Shown in pieces: positions 1 to 7,747 of a stretch of DNA of 64,000 nucleotides. Both the position numbers and the translations under genes were made by a program. This DNA comes from Bacteroidota bacterium (GTDB lineage: Bacteria > Bacteroidota > Bacteroidia > Bacteroidales > Lentimicrobiaceae): NCBI GenBank assembly GCA_009773515.1, contig WSXX01000007.1, positions 113,227-177,226 of the forward strand, read 5' to 3'. The notes under the pieces were generated by a model. That model had not been told where the DNA came from, searched no databases, and was given only the letters and a program-made list of their open reading frames with translations. Positions within the stretch are counted from its first letter, which is position 1. Each line of letters starts with the position of its first letter.

Positions 1-437
1 TGATAATTGGGGATTCTTCCTCCAAATGCAATGCCTTTCAGATTCAAGCGTTCGCACAATTCTTTGCGGTAATCGTAAAGCCGACGGCCCAACCTTAATC
101 CTCGGAATTCCGGCTTAATAAATACATCTATGCCGTAAAGAATATCGCCGTTTGATGTATGCGTGTTGAATGAATAATTACCAGTTATTTCTTTGTAAGT
201 GTGTTGATTCCCAAACTTATAATAATCAACAATGATAGACAATGCGCAGCCAGCCAATTTATTGTTAACCTTTATGACTACCTGCCCTTCCGGAAAACGC
301 GAAACCAGAGATTTAATATGCTCTTCTTCCCAGTATTCATTGGGCATTCCGGCATATGCCTCAATCATAGCTTCTTTAAGCTCAGGATAGTCACCAACTT
401 TTAAAAAAGTCAATTCTATGTTTTCTATCTCTTTCAT
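1..437 (-). CDS. N-terminal part of a GNAT acetyltransferase / carbon-nitrogen hydrolase-type protein (cut by window edge)
   Basis: The reverse strand is open from an ATG at 437 to the window edge (145 codons, no stop). The translation is a GNAT domain: an N-terminal segment containing PELKEAMIEAY, a VVIKVNNKLAGCALSI strand pair, and an acetyl-CoA-binding motif of the R-G-x-x-x-G-R-R type in FRGLRLGRRLYDYRKEL, followed by GIAFGGRIPNY. In my recollection that last motif is typical of Bacteroidetes two-domain proteins in which a GNAT domain precedes a nitrilase-like carbon-nitrogen hydrolase. The hydrolase half would lie left of the window and is not seen, so the fusion is an inference. A stand-alone acetyltransferase is the alternative. 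Confidence 0.8.
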   Translation of the reverse strand, partial: MKEIENIELTFLKVGDYPELKEAMIEAYAGMPNEYWEEEHIKSLVSRFPEGQVVIKVNNKLAGCALSIIVDYYKFGNQHTYKEITGNYSFNTHTSNGDILYGIDVFIKPEFRGLRLGRRLYDYRKELCERLNLKGIAFGGRIPNY

Positions 438-889
438 TTCAGTGAAATTTAATAAATCAGATCCGGTATTATGTCAGATTCTCCTCTCTCCAATCCCTGG
501 ATCAAGGTAGTTGCAGCAAAATCCGGCGAGGTGTACAAGAGTTTTGAATGCAGCTAAAAACAATGCATTCACAAACTATTCTTAAAATTGATTTTCAAGA
601 TCAATCGGGGATTAAAGCGGAATTCCGTTGTTTGTTGTAAAGTTACTCTCTTTTATCGGGACAGAAGAAAAACACTGGAAAAATACCGGAAAATATTTCT
701 GGCTCTTTGGATTGATTAATTTTTAAAACCAAACTCAGTTTAAAACCAAGCTACAGCTTTATTGAATTTGCAAAGGCCTGATAATCTGATTAGATTTTGC
801 AAATTCATTATCAATGATCTTGAGGTACATTTCAACAATAAACCTTCGGTTGCTGTTTAAATATAACAAAACCTAAAAAAGTGAAGTTC
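438..889. other. Intergenic region between divergent GNAT genes
   Basis: There is no convincing gene in this stretch of about 450 bases. It should hold the promoters of both flanking, divergently oriented acetyltransferase genes, but I see no full Bacteroidetes promoter match. The one clear structure is the 12-bp inverted repeat at 763-774/796-807, listed separately. Confidence 0.5.
763..807. repeat. Perfect 12-bp inverted repeat
   Basis: The arms tgaatttgcaaa (763-774) and tttgcaaattca (796-807) are exact reverse complements separated by 21 bases. The element lies about 80 bases upstream of the small GNAT gene. It could be an operator or a stem-loop. There is no T-run behind it, so a terminator is unlikely. 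Confidence 0.55.
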
Positions 890-1174
890 ATGGAAATACA
901 AATAAAGGAATCATCCGGCAAAGGCATTGTTTTTATGAATGATGGCAAAAATAACCTTGCCGAAATGTCATGGATAAAAGGCGGTGAAAATTTTATTATT
1001 GTTGACCACACAATGGTAAATGATTCATTAAGAGGTCAGGGAGCTGGCCGAAAATTACTCGACCGTATAGTTCAACTTGCCCGCGAACGAAACCTCAAAA
1101 TCCAGCCTCTCTGCCCGTTTGTTGTTGCAACCTTCAAAAAAGCTGAAGAAATCAGAGATGTGCTGTATGAATAA
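890..1174 (+). CDS. Small GNAT-like N-acetyltransferase (YjdJ/NATD1 type)
   Basis: A protein of about 94 residues that fits the minimal GNAT family (COG2388, YjdJ/GTLF3B-like). It has a short beta-sheet N-terminus, the acetyl-CoA loop RGQGAGRKLLDRIVQLAR, and the family's conserved LCPFVVATF segment near the C-terminus, in which the cysteine is characteristic. The substrate is unknown for most members. I start at the ATG at 890; an in-frame GTG at 881 would add three residues, and neither has a clear ribosome binding site. It stands alone, transcribed away from the partial GNAT gene. Confidence 0.85.
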   Translation: MEIQIKESSGKGIVFMNDGKNNLAEMSWIKGGENFIIVDHTMVNDSLRGQGAGRKLLDRIVQLARERNLKIQPLCPFVVATFKKAEEIRDVLYE

Positions 1175-1291
1175 TCTGCATTACGCAACATCTGCAAAGA
1201 TGAAGCGTATGCCATATTTATTGGGTATTTTTTGAGTGATGGATCAAAAACGGATTTTTGTTTTTAATACCTTTACTTAAAAATCAACTTT

Positions 1292-1906
1292 ATGATTATA
1301 GGTAACCCCATCATCATTCAATGCCCTGTATGCAATACGAATTACACAAAAACCAGCATACTTTCCGGCAACACATTTGGCGGCCATTTCTGGAGCGATG
1401 GAAGTTTTTTCGCTCCTATGTTACCCGATCAGGTAGTTTTTACCCGTTGCACAAAATGTAACTCCATTTTCAATATCAACAACGCACCAAACCACGAAGC
1501 CTTGAATTACGAGGATGCAGATGGGTTGCCTTCGGTTGAACACCTCACTAAAGAAGACTTGCTCAAGGCCATAGCTGAAAATGTTTTCATAAATAAGAAC
1601 GAAGAACTTTACCTCCGGAAAAGGCTTTGGCAGAAAATGAATAACCATCCATGGAAAGATGAAATGCCTTCCACATTTGCTATTTCACCTGAATACCGGC
1701 AAAATGCCGAAGCATTGATCAATCTGCTGAATAAATCAAGCGAAGATGAAATGCTGATCATTGCAGAATTGCATCGGAATCTCGGCAATTTTAACGAGTG
1801 CATTGTCCTGATTAACAAGCTGTTTGAGACCCGCACAGAAGAACGAATACTGCAGATTGAAAATGCCTGCAAAAAAAAGATTAACGGAACATTGCAGTAT
1901 AAATAA
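1292..1906 (+). CDS. Hypothetical protein with N-terminal zinc ribbon
   Basis: A 204-residue cytoplasmic protein with no signal peptide. Two cysteine knuckles are visible: CPVC near residues 11-14 and CTKC near 53-56, separated by an aromatic and glycine-rich stretch (GGHFWSDGSFF). This is the layout of a CpXC-like zinc ribbon. The C-terminal half is helical, with a segment (ALINLLNKSSEDEMLIIAEL) resembling TPR-like or helical-repeat packing. Function is not recognised. A zinc-binding protein of the CpXC type is the best description, and the family assignment is tentative. Confidence 0.7.
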   Translation: MIIGNPIIIQCPVCNTNYTKTSILSGNTFGGHFWSDGSFFAPMLPDQVVFTRCTKCNSIFNINNAPNHEALNYEDADGLPSVEHLTKEDLLKAIAENVFINKNEELYLRKRLWQKMNNHPWKDEMPSTFAISPEYRQNAEALINLLNKSSEDEMLIIAELHRNLGNFNECIVLINKLFETRTEERILQIENACKKKINGTLQYK

Positions 1907-2060
1907 GCCCTTCAAATCGATTTATGATTTTTTTGCCTGTATTTTTATTTATTATTTTTGTACTTTACCTTTCATGTCGTACTTTCGCCAATGAAAAGTA
2001 CGTGTATGTTTTACACTTAGGCACGGCCAAATATTTAAAATCTCCTAAAAATTAAAAATC

Positions 2061-3164
2061 ATGCGATACAATGAAGATAAACGTGTGGTAATGACCCTGG
2101 ATGCAGGCGGAACCAACTTCGTATTCTCGGCCGTGCAGGCAGAGCAGGAAATTATTGATCCCATCAGTATTCCTGCCGAAGGTAATACCCTTGAGATTGT
2201 GCTGAACAAGATCATTCAGGGATTTAATGAAGTTAAGGCAAAACTTAACGTTACTCCGGTTGCCATCAGCTTTTGTTTTCCAGGACCTGCTGAATATGAA
2301 CTTGGCATTATCGGCGACCTTGAAAATCTCCCCACTTTCCGCGGTGGAGTAGCTTTGGGCCCAATGCTCGAAGAAAAATTCGGTATTCCTGTTTTTATTA
2401 ATAATGATGGCGATCTCTTTGCCTATGGCGAAGCTATTGCAGGCTTATTGCCCGAAATCAACAGCCGTATCAGTAGCAGCAAAAGCCCAAAAAATTATCA
2501 GAACTTGCTTGGAGTTACCTTTGGTACCGGTTACGGTGGCGGTATTGTGAGTCGCGGAGAACTTTTCCTTGGTGACAACTCGGCTCAGGGCGAAATCAAC
2601 CGCATGAGAAACAAGTTGCACACCAATGCCAGTGTAGAGGAAAATGTGAGCATCCGTGGCATAAAACGTATTTTTTGCCGCGAAACAAATCACGAATTTG
2701 ACACATGTCCCGAACCACGCGAAATTTTTGAAATCGGAATGGGCTTACGCGAAGGCAACAAACAAGCTGCAACTACTGCATTTCACCGTATGGCTGAAGT
2801 AGCCGGAGATTCTATTGCAAACGCAATAACTATGATTGACGGACTTGTGGTTATTGGTGGCGGACTTGCAGGTGCGCATCCATTGTTCCTTCAGCGCCTG
2901 GTTGATGAAATGAACAGCAATTTTACCACCATTGTTGGCACCGCACTCGATCGCATGGAAATCAAGGCTTTCAACCTTGAGGATGAAGCTGAATTTCAGA
3001 AGTTTTACGAAGGCGATACCCGCGAAATCAGGATTCCTTTCAGCACCCGACGCATACAATATGACCCGATGAAAAGAATCGGCGTTGGTATAAGCAGACT
3101 CGGAACTTCAAAAGCTGTATCAGTGGGCGCTTATGCTTTTGCATTGCACAAACTGGATAGCTGA
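2061..3164 (+). CDS. ROK-family sugar kinase or regulator
   Basis: A 367-residue protein of the actin-like ATPase superfamily. The phosphate-1 motif is LDAGGTNFVFSAV near residues 13-25. The ROK-type catalytic region INNDGDLFAYGEA lies near 113-125, the phosphate-2 motif GVTFGTGYGGGIV near 153-165, and the adenosine motif VVIGGGLAGAHP near 264-275. There is no N-terminal helix-turn-helix, which favours a sugar kinase (glucokinase-like) over a NagC-type repressor. The usual ROK zinc-binding cysteine motif is not obvious; CRETNHEFDTC could take that place. It is monocistronic and followed by an intrinsic terminator. The sugar is unknown. Confidence 0.85.
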   Translation: MRYNEDKRVVMTLDAGGTNFVFSAVQAEQEIIDPISIPAEGNTLEIVLNKIIQGFNEVKAKLNVTPVAISFCFPGPAEYELGIIGDLENLPTFRGGVALGPMLEEKFGIPVFINNDGDLFAYGEAIAGLLPEINSRISSSKSPKNYQNLLGVTFGTGYGGGIVSRGELFLGDNSAQGEINRMRNKLHTNASVEENVSIRGIKRIFCRETNHEFDTCPEPREIFEIGMGLREGNKQAATTAFHRMAEVAGDSIANAITMIDGLVVIGGGLAGAHPLFLQRLVDEMNSNFTTIVGTALDRMEIKAFNLEDEAEFQKFYEGDTREIRIPFSTRRIQYDPMKRIGVGISRLGTSKAVSVGAYAFALHKLDS

Positions 3165-3195
3165 AACTTGCTCATAAATTTTTAATAAAATTGAA

Positions 3196-3228
3196 AATCC
3201 TGGCTTTACAAATGGCCGGGATTTTTTT
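3196..3228 (+). terminator. Rho-independent terminator after the ROK gene
   Basis: The stem aatcctggc / gccgggatt has nine pairs including one G-T and a loop of about 10 bases. A run of T follows directly. It lies 32 bases past the ROK stop codon. Confidence 0.8.
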
Positions 3229-3433
3229 ATGGCTGTGAAATGCCATAAGACTCAGGAAATAATAAGAGTATGGCAGGGTTTATGGGAGTCAGTTCCTTAC
3301 TCAGATATCAAAAATTACTTAAGAGAATGTTTGCATCCGGAGAATCAGTGCAAAATTAGTATTGCAAGCATTTGATCTGCCCTGACTGCATATCGATACA
3401 TATATCAATATGCAGGTGAACGCAAATTATTTG

Positions 3434-3441
3434 TATCTTTG
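3434..3441 (+). promoter_or_regulatory. Bacteroidetes-type -7 element upstream of the cold-shock gene
   Basis: TATCTTTG matches the Bacteroidetes housekeeping -7 consensus TAnnTTTG. No clear TTG at -33 is seen at the usual spacing. If used, transcription would begin near 3448 and leave a 5' leader of about 100 nt before the cold-shock ATG. Long leaders are usual for cold-inducible csp mRNAs. Confidence 0.55.
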
Positions 3442-3545
3442 CAGCATCACAGTTTTGTTGAAAACATTGACTCTTCTTTTCAATCTGATTTCTGCAGAAC
3501 TAATTATTCACCTCTGATTGCAGTAAATCAACCTAAACCCCTTTC

Positions 3546-4004
3546 ATGGCAAGATCACAACAAACCTGGAACAAAATCGAGAACGAGAAAAAAAAGCAAA
3601 AAAAGAAGAAAGATAAAGCGGCGAAAAAGCTCGAAAGATCAACCAATACCTCCGATGGCAACAGTCTCGACGACATGATGGCCTACGTTGATGAGTATGG
3701 TCGCATCACCGATACACCACCTGATCCTACTGCTAAAAAAATCGTTATTAAAGTCGAAGACATTGAAGTTGGTGTAAGAAAAAAAGAAGACATGGATCCT
3801 GTTGATGAATTCAGAACAGGCATTGTGACTTTCTTTAACGATTCAAAAGGATTTGGTTTTATTAAGGATCTCCTTACCGGCGATAGTATATTTGTTCACA
3901 TAAAAGAGCTGGCAGAACCTATTAAAGAAAACAATAAAGTTACTTTCAAAATTGAAAGAGGCCCTAAAGGTTTGAGTGCATTCGAAGTTAAAGTTGTCAG
4001 ATAA
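3546..4004 (+). CDS. Cold-shock-domain protein with lysine-rich N-terminal extension
   Basis: A 152-residue protein. The C-terminal 65 residues are a cold-shock domain: GIVTFFNDSKGFGFI carries the RNP-1 type motif (KGFGFI) and DSIFVHIKEL the RNP-2 type motif, which bind single-stranded RNA or DNA. The N-terminal third is a strongly basic lysine-rich tract near residues 15-30, probably for extra nucleic acid contact, followed by an acidic linker. This architecture recurs in Bacteroidetes. The likely role is RNA chaperone. It is monocistronic, with a promoter candidate upstream and a terminator behind. An overlapping frame starting at 3439 is a shadow. Confidence 0.9.
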   Translation: MARSQQTWNKIENEKKKQKKKKDKAAKKLERSTNTSDGNSLDDMMAYVDEYGRITDTPPDPTAKKIVIKVEDIEVGVRKKEDMDPVDEFRTGIVTFFNDSKGFGFIKDLLTGDSIFVHIKELAEPIKENNKVTFKIERGPKGLSAFEVKVVR

Positions 4005-4060
4005 ACCAGTTTCTGATTTTCAGATTTCCAGACTGTTAAAAATCTCAGTCAATATATCAT

Positions 4061-4095
4061 ACTGCAAGGCCATCGCTTTGCAGTTTTTGTTTTTT
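4061..4095 (+). terminator. Intrinsic terminator after the cold-shock gene
   Basis: A stem actgcaa / ttgcagt with a 10-base loop, followed by a T-rich tract (tttttgtttttt). It lies about 57 bases beyond the stop. Confidence 0.7.
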
Positions 4096-4217
4096 AGAGT
4101 TGACCCAATTGATTTGATAGCGAATCTTATAAGCTTTTCTTAGAATATTATAAATCATATTCATTCAATAGTCCGTTATTTTGCATGTACAATAATCCAT
4201 AAAGGATTTAAAAATTC

Positions 4218-4472
4218 ATGATTATGAAAATAAACCACAACCTGGCTGTCAGCGAATCCGGATTTCTTTTCAACCCGGGTTCAGGTGAGTCATTTACCGT
4301 AAATCCCATTGGTGCAGAAATCATTGCTATGCTCAGAAGCGGGAAAAGCAGGGCAGAAATCATCGATTCAATTACTCAGCTTTATCAGGTGGACCGCAAT
4401 AGTTTTGAAAAAGATCTGCAGGACTTCAACGGGATTCTGAAAACTTACAACCTTTTGGAAAAAGATGAGTAA
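4218..4472 (+). CDS. PqqD-like protein
   Basis: An 84-residue protein with the PqqD fold pattern: an N-terminal strand pair (NLAVSESGFLFNPGSGE), then FTVNPIGAEIIAML, in which the N-x-x-G/A motif precedes the first helix. A second helix (SRAEIIDSITQLYQVD) and a third (FEKDLQDFNGILKTYNLL) follow. PqqD proteins bind leader peptides and deliver them to a modifying enzyme, usually a radical SAM protein. No radical SAM gene is adjacent here. The stop overlaps the start of the next gene by eight bases, so the two are probably translationally coupled. ATG at 4224 is an alternative start. The family call is good; the binding partner is unknown. Confidence 0.8.
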   Translation: MIMKINHNLAVSESGFLFNPGSGESFTVNPIGAEIIAMLRSGKSRAEIIDSITQLYQVDRNSFEKDLQDFNGILKTYNLLEKDE

Positions 4473-5511
4473 GCCCATTTATACCATTGCTGTTACGGGG
4501 CTCAATGCCATTGACAGCCCGGGCCCCGGAGTTGCTGTTATCAGAGGCTTAAGGGAAGCTGCTTCATTTGATGTACGTATTGTTGGTCTGGCTTATGAAT
4601 CGCTGGAACCCGGCATATATATGCATGAATTGGTTGACATTACTTATTTGATTCCCTATCCCACTGCCGGTGTTGATGTTTTGCTGGATCGTTTGACATA
4701 CATCCACAGCCGCGAAAAAATTGACATTATCATACCCAACTTCGATGCTGAGCTTTATTCATTTATGAAACTTGAAGCCAAGCTCCGCGATTCAGGCATT
4801 CACATGTTTTTACCTACATTTCAGCAGTTTGAAGAGCGGCACAAGGTAAATCTTTCTGCTTTTGGCGAAAGATACGGTATAGATGTACCCGAAGGAATAT
4901 CCATCAGCGATTCATCTGAAATTCATAAACATGCAGATAAACTGGATTTCCCTATGATGATAAAGGGAAAATGGTATGATGCATATGTTGCTTACAACAT
5001 CGAACAAGCGCGAACCTATTTCAATAAAATTGCTGCCAAATGGGGTTTGCCGGTTATTCTTCAGAAGTTTGTTCATGGAACCGAATACAATGTTACCGGA
5101 CTTGGCGATGGAGAAGGAAACGTAATAGCCGCTGTTCCAATGCGCAAACAATTTATCACCGATAAGGGCAAAGCATGGGCGGGCATAAGCATTGATGATA
5201 AAAAACTGCTTGATCTGACAACCCGCTTTGTGGGTGCTACAAAATGGCGCGGCGGATTTGAACTTGAAATGATGAAACTGAGTGATGGCAGGTATTTTCT
5301 GATGGAAATCAATCCCAGAATTCCAGCATGGGTATATCTTGCAGTCGGTGTCGGGCAAAACATACCCGAAGCATTGGCACTGCTGGCTTTGGGTCAAAAA
5401 CCTGAACCATACAAAACATATGATGTCGGCAAACTTTTTATCCGTTATTCATGGGATATGATCGTTGACCGAAGCGAATTTGAGAATTTTTCAGTAAAGG
5501 GAGAACTTTAA
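4465..5511 (+). CDS. ATP-grasp ligase (carboxylate-amine ligase type)
   Basis: A 348-residue protein. The N-terminal Rossmann-like part begins TIAVTGLNAIDSPGPGVAVI. The ATP-grasp core follows: MMIKGKWYDAYVAY holds the ATP-binding lysine, ILQKFVHGTEYNV the acidic strand, and FELEMMKLSDGRYFLMEINPR the metal-binding Glu and Glu-Ile-Asn-Pro-Arg motif. Family members join a carboxylate to an amine through an acyl phosphate. The layout resembles the carbamoyl-phosphate-synthase-like or peptide-ligase branch. It is sandwiched between a PqqD-like gene (8-base overlap) and a PLP-dependent decarboxylase gene (15-base gap), so it most likely acts on a substrate shared by that cassette. The substrate cannot be read from sequence. 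Confidence 0.85.
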   Translation: MSKPIYTIAVTGLNAIDSPGPGVAVIRGLREAASFDVRIVGLAYESLEPGIYMHELVDITYLIPYPTAGVDVLLDRLTYIHSREKIDIIIPNFDAELYSFMKLEAKLRDSGIHMFLPTFQQFEERHKVNLSAFGERYGIDVPEGISISDSSEIHKHADKLDFPMMIKGKWYDAYVAYNIEQARTYFNKIAAKWGLPVILQKFVHGTEYNVTGLGDGEGNVIAAVPMRKQFITDKGKAWAGISIDDKKLLDLTTRFVGATKWRGGFELEMMKLSDGRYFLMEINPRIPAWVYLAVGVGQNIPEALALLALGQKPEPYKTYDVGKLFIRYSWDMIVDRSEFENFSVKGEL

Positions 5512-5526
5512 ATAATACAAAAAATC

Positions 5527-6882
5527 ATGGAAAAGAAACATTATGAACGTCCGCATATTGTAAGGCTTGATGCCGGAATGCCTTCTAAAGCAGGCATAAG
5601 AAGCGAACAACTGCCAACAACTCATATTGACGGTATTGCTGTTACTGAACTTATTGAAAAATACGGATCTCCCCTTTTTGTGCTTTCCGAAAAAACCATA
5701 AGATCGGTTTATCAAAAAGCATACAAGGCTTTTTCTACCCGATATCCTAAAGTGCAGTTTGCCTGGTCTTATAAAACCAATTACCTTTCTGCCGTTTGCA
5801 ATATATTTCATCAGGAAGGATCGTGGGCCGAAGTGGTTTCGGGATTTGAATATGAGAAAGCCATAGGCAATGGTGTAGATCCGAAAAAAATCATCTTCAA
5901 CGGGCCTGCCAAAACATGGGACGAACTGGTTCTTGCCACCGAAAACAGCTCCCTGATTCATATCGATCACCTTGATGAGCTCTACATGCTTATTGAAGTA
6001 GCAGAAACTACCTCTCAAAAGCCAAGGGTAGCTATCAGGGTGAATATGGATACCGGAATTTATCCCATGTGGGACAGGTTTGGATTTAATTATGAAAACG
6101 GACAAGCCTGGGATGCTCTGAATAAGATAATGCATTCGGGCAAACTTGAACTGATGGGGCTTCATACGCATATCGGAACTTTTATAATGAGTGCCAATGC
6201 TTATGCTGTTGCTGCTTCAAAACTTGCCGAACTTGCACGTTCGCTTCAGCAGAAATTCAATCATCAACTCAAATATATCGACCTTGGAGGAGGATTTGCA
6301 TCAAAAAATACCCTTAAAGGATCTTACCTTCCGGGAAGCGATACCAACCCATCGTTTAACGAGTATGCCGAAGCAATAAGCAGTGCTTTGATAAACAGCC
6401 ACTTTACACCAGGAGAACTGCCTCTGCTTATTCTGGAAACAGGAAGGGCATTGATTGATGAAGCCGGATATATTCTTTCTACGGTCATAGCCAACAAACG
6501 TATGTCAACCGGTCGAAGGGCAACCATAATTGATGCCGGTGTCAGTCTGCTGTTTACTTCTTTCTGGTATCAGCATCAGGTTTCGGTAGCGCAGGGCACA
6601 TCTCAATACCGCGAGGATACCTCTCTTTACGGACCGCTGTGCATGAATATTGATTGTATCCGCGAAAGTATAAACCTGCCGCTGCTCAATGTAAATGATC
6701 ATGTGGTGATTCATCAAACCGGTGCTTATAACCTGACACAGTGGATGCAGTTTATACATCTCAGACCAAATGTTGTGCTGATAGATGAAAAGGGCGAGGT
6801 TCATATTGTAAGAGAAAAGGAAAAACTTTCAGATGTTAACGGTCCTGAACTCCTGCCTGAGCATCTGGCAAAAATAAATTAG
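5527..6882 (+). CDS. PLP-dependent decarboxylase, diaminopimelate decarboxylase-like (fold type III)
   Basis: A 451-residue protein of the LysA/ornithine decarboxylase fold type III group. The PLP lysine is K83 in AWSYKTNYLSAV. Other landmarks are GLHTHIGTF, the glycine-rich phosphate loop YIDLGGGFA, ETGRALIDEAGY, and the C-terminal catalytic-cysteine motif GPLCMNIDC. Relatives decarboxylate diaminopimelate, lysine, ornithine, arginine or carboxynorspermidine. The sequence around HIGTF differs from the usual HIGSQ of bona fide LysA, so lysine biosynthesis is not assured. It is the third gene of the PqqD/ATP-grasp cassette. Possibly it decarboxylates an amino acid before or after ligation; that is inference. 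Confidence 0.85.
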   Translation: MEKKHYERPHIVRLDAGMPSKAGIRSEQLPTTHIDGIAVTELIEKYGSPLFVLSEKTIRSVYQKAYKAFSTRYPKVQFAWSYKTNYLSAVCNIFHQEGSWAEVVSGFEYEKAIGNGVDPKKIIFNGPAKTWDELVLATENSSLIHIDHLDELYMLIEVAETTSQKPRVAIRVNMDTGIYPMWDRFGFNYENGQAWDALNKIMHSGKLELMGLHTHIGTFIMSANAYAVAASKLAELARSLQQKFNHQLKYIDLGGGFASKNTLKGSYLPGSDTNPSFNEYAEAISSALINSHFTPGELPLLILETGRALIDEAGYILSTVIANKRMSTGRRATIIDAGVSLLFTSFWYQHQVSVAQGTSQYREDTSLYGPLCMNIDCIRESINLPLLNVNDHVVIHQTGAYNLTQWMQFIHLRPNVVLIDEKGEVHIVREKEKLSDVNGPELLPEHLAKIN

Positions 6883-7136
6883 ACCACACATCTGATTATT
6901 CTTACTATCTGAATAACAGCGATTTGTGAATATGTTTTGAAAAAATGAAGCAATTAGCATAAAATACTGTAATTGCTTCCTCAAAGTATTTGGATTTTGA
7001 ATGTTAAAATTTCATACTTTTATGATCTCAATCAGGGCTGAATTCAAACCTTTTGCCAATAAAAGCGGGTTTTCATAAACAAAACCATTGGCTCTGTGTT
7101 TTCGTTAGATTGAACGGTCAATAAACATAAGGCTTG

Positions 7137-7712
7137 ATGATACATTTTTCCGACAGAGCGATAGTGGAAGGGCTCAAGCTTAACAGCGACTATATCATCA
7201 AGCATGTTTACCAGGAATTTTTTCCCACCATCAGATATCTCATAAAGAAGAATACGGGCAACGATGAGGATGCCGAAGACATTTTTCAGGAATCGCTGAT
7301 TGTTGTTTTAAAAAATGTACAGAAGGAGGAATTTTACCTGACCTGCTCATTTCTTACCTATATGTATTCAATAAGCAGAAATCTGTGGATGCAAAGGCTA
7401 AAGATAAAAAGAAAAGGAGCCATCAATTTCGATCTTATTGAACAGTTCTTTAACATTCCTGAAACATCATCAGCTGAAACTGCTGAAGCAGAGCAGACCA
7501 AATACCGCATTTACCGTGAGCACTTTAATGCCATGGAAAAGGATTGTCAACGCATTTTACTGCTTTCTCTTCAGAAATTTTCATCAAAGGATATCGCCGA
7601 TACAATGGGTTATGGTTCTGAAAATTACGCCAAAACCAAAAAGTACAACTGTAAGGAACGCTTGAAAAAGGCCATTATGAGCGATCCCCGGATGAAAGAT
7701 TTTGTTGATTAG
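7137..7712 (+). CDS. ECF-type RNA polymerase sigma factor
   Basis: About 191 residues with the sigma-70 region 2 pattern: YQEFFPTIRYLIKKNTGNDE, then DAEDIFQESLIVVLKN, the classic D-A-E-D-x-x-Q-E motif. Region 4 lies in the C-terminus (CQRILLLSLQKFSSKDIADTMGY), with ENYAKTKKYNCKERL as recognition helix. I begin at ATG 7137; an in-frame TTG at 7134 is directly before it. No anti-sigma factor gene follows. The gene is 35 bases upstream of the urea transporter/M23 fusion, so it probably heads that operon and may control it. This is inferred from position only. Confidence 0.88.
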   Translation: MIHFSDRAIVEGLKLNSDYIIKHVYQEFFPTIRYLIKKNTGNDEDAEDIFQESLIVVLKNVQKEEFYLTCSFLTYMYSISRNLWMQRLKIKRKGAINFDLIEQFFNIPETSSAETAEAEQTKYRIYREHFNAMEKDCQRILLLSLQKFSSKDIADTMGYGSENYAKTKKYNCKERLKKAIMSDPRMKDFVD

Positions 7713-7747
7713 TTTCCTAAACAAAACCCAGTACCAGGCTAAATAAT

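Noticed and set aside
3439..3678. A second frame overlapping the cold-shock gene start
   Set aside because: It is lysine/arginine-rich because of the basic tract of the real gene in another frame.
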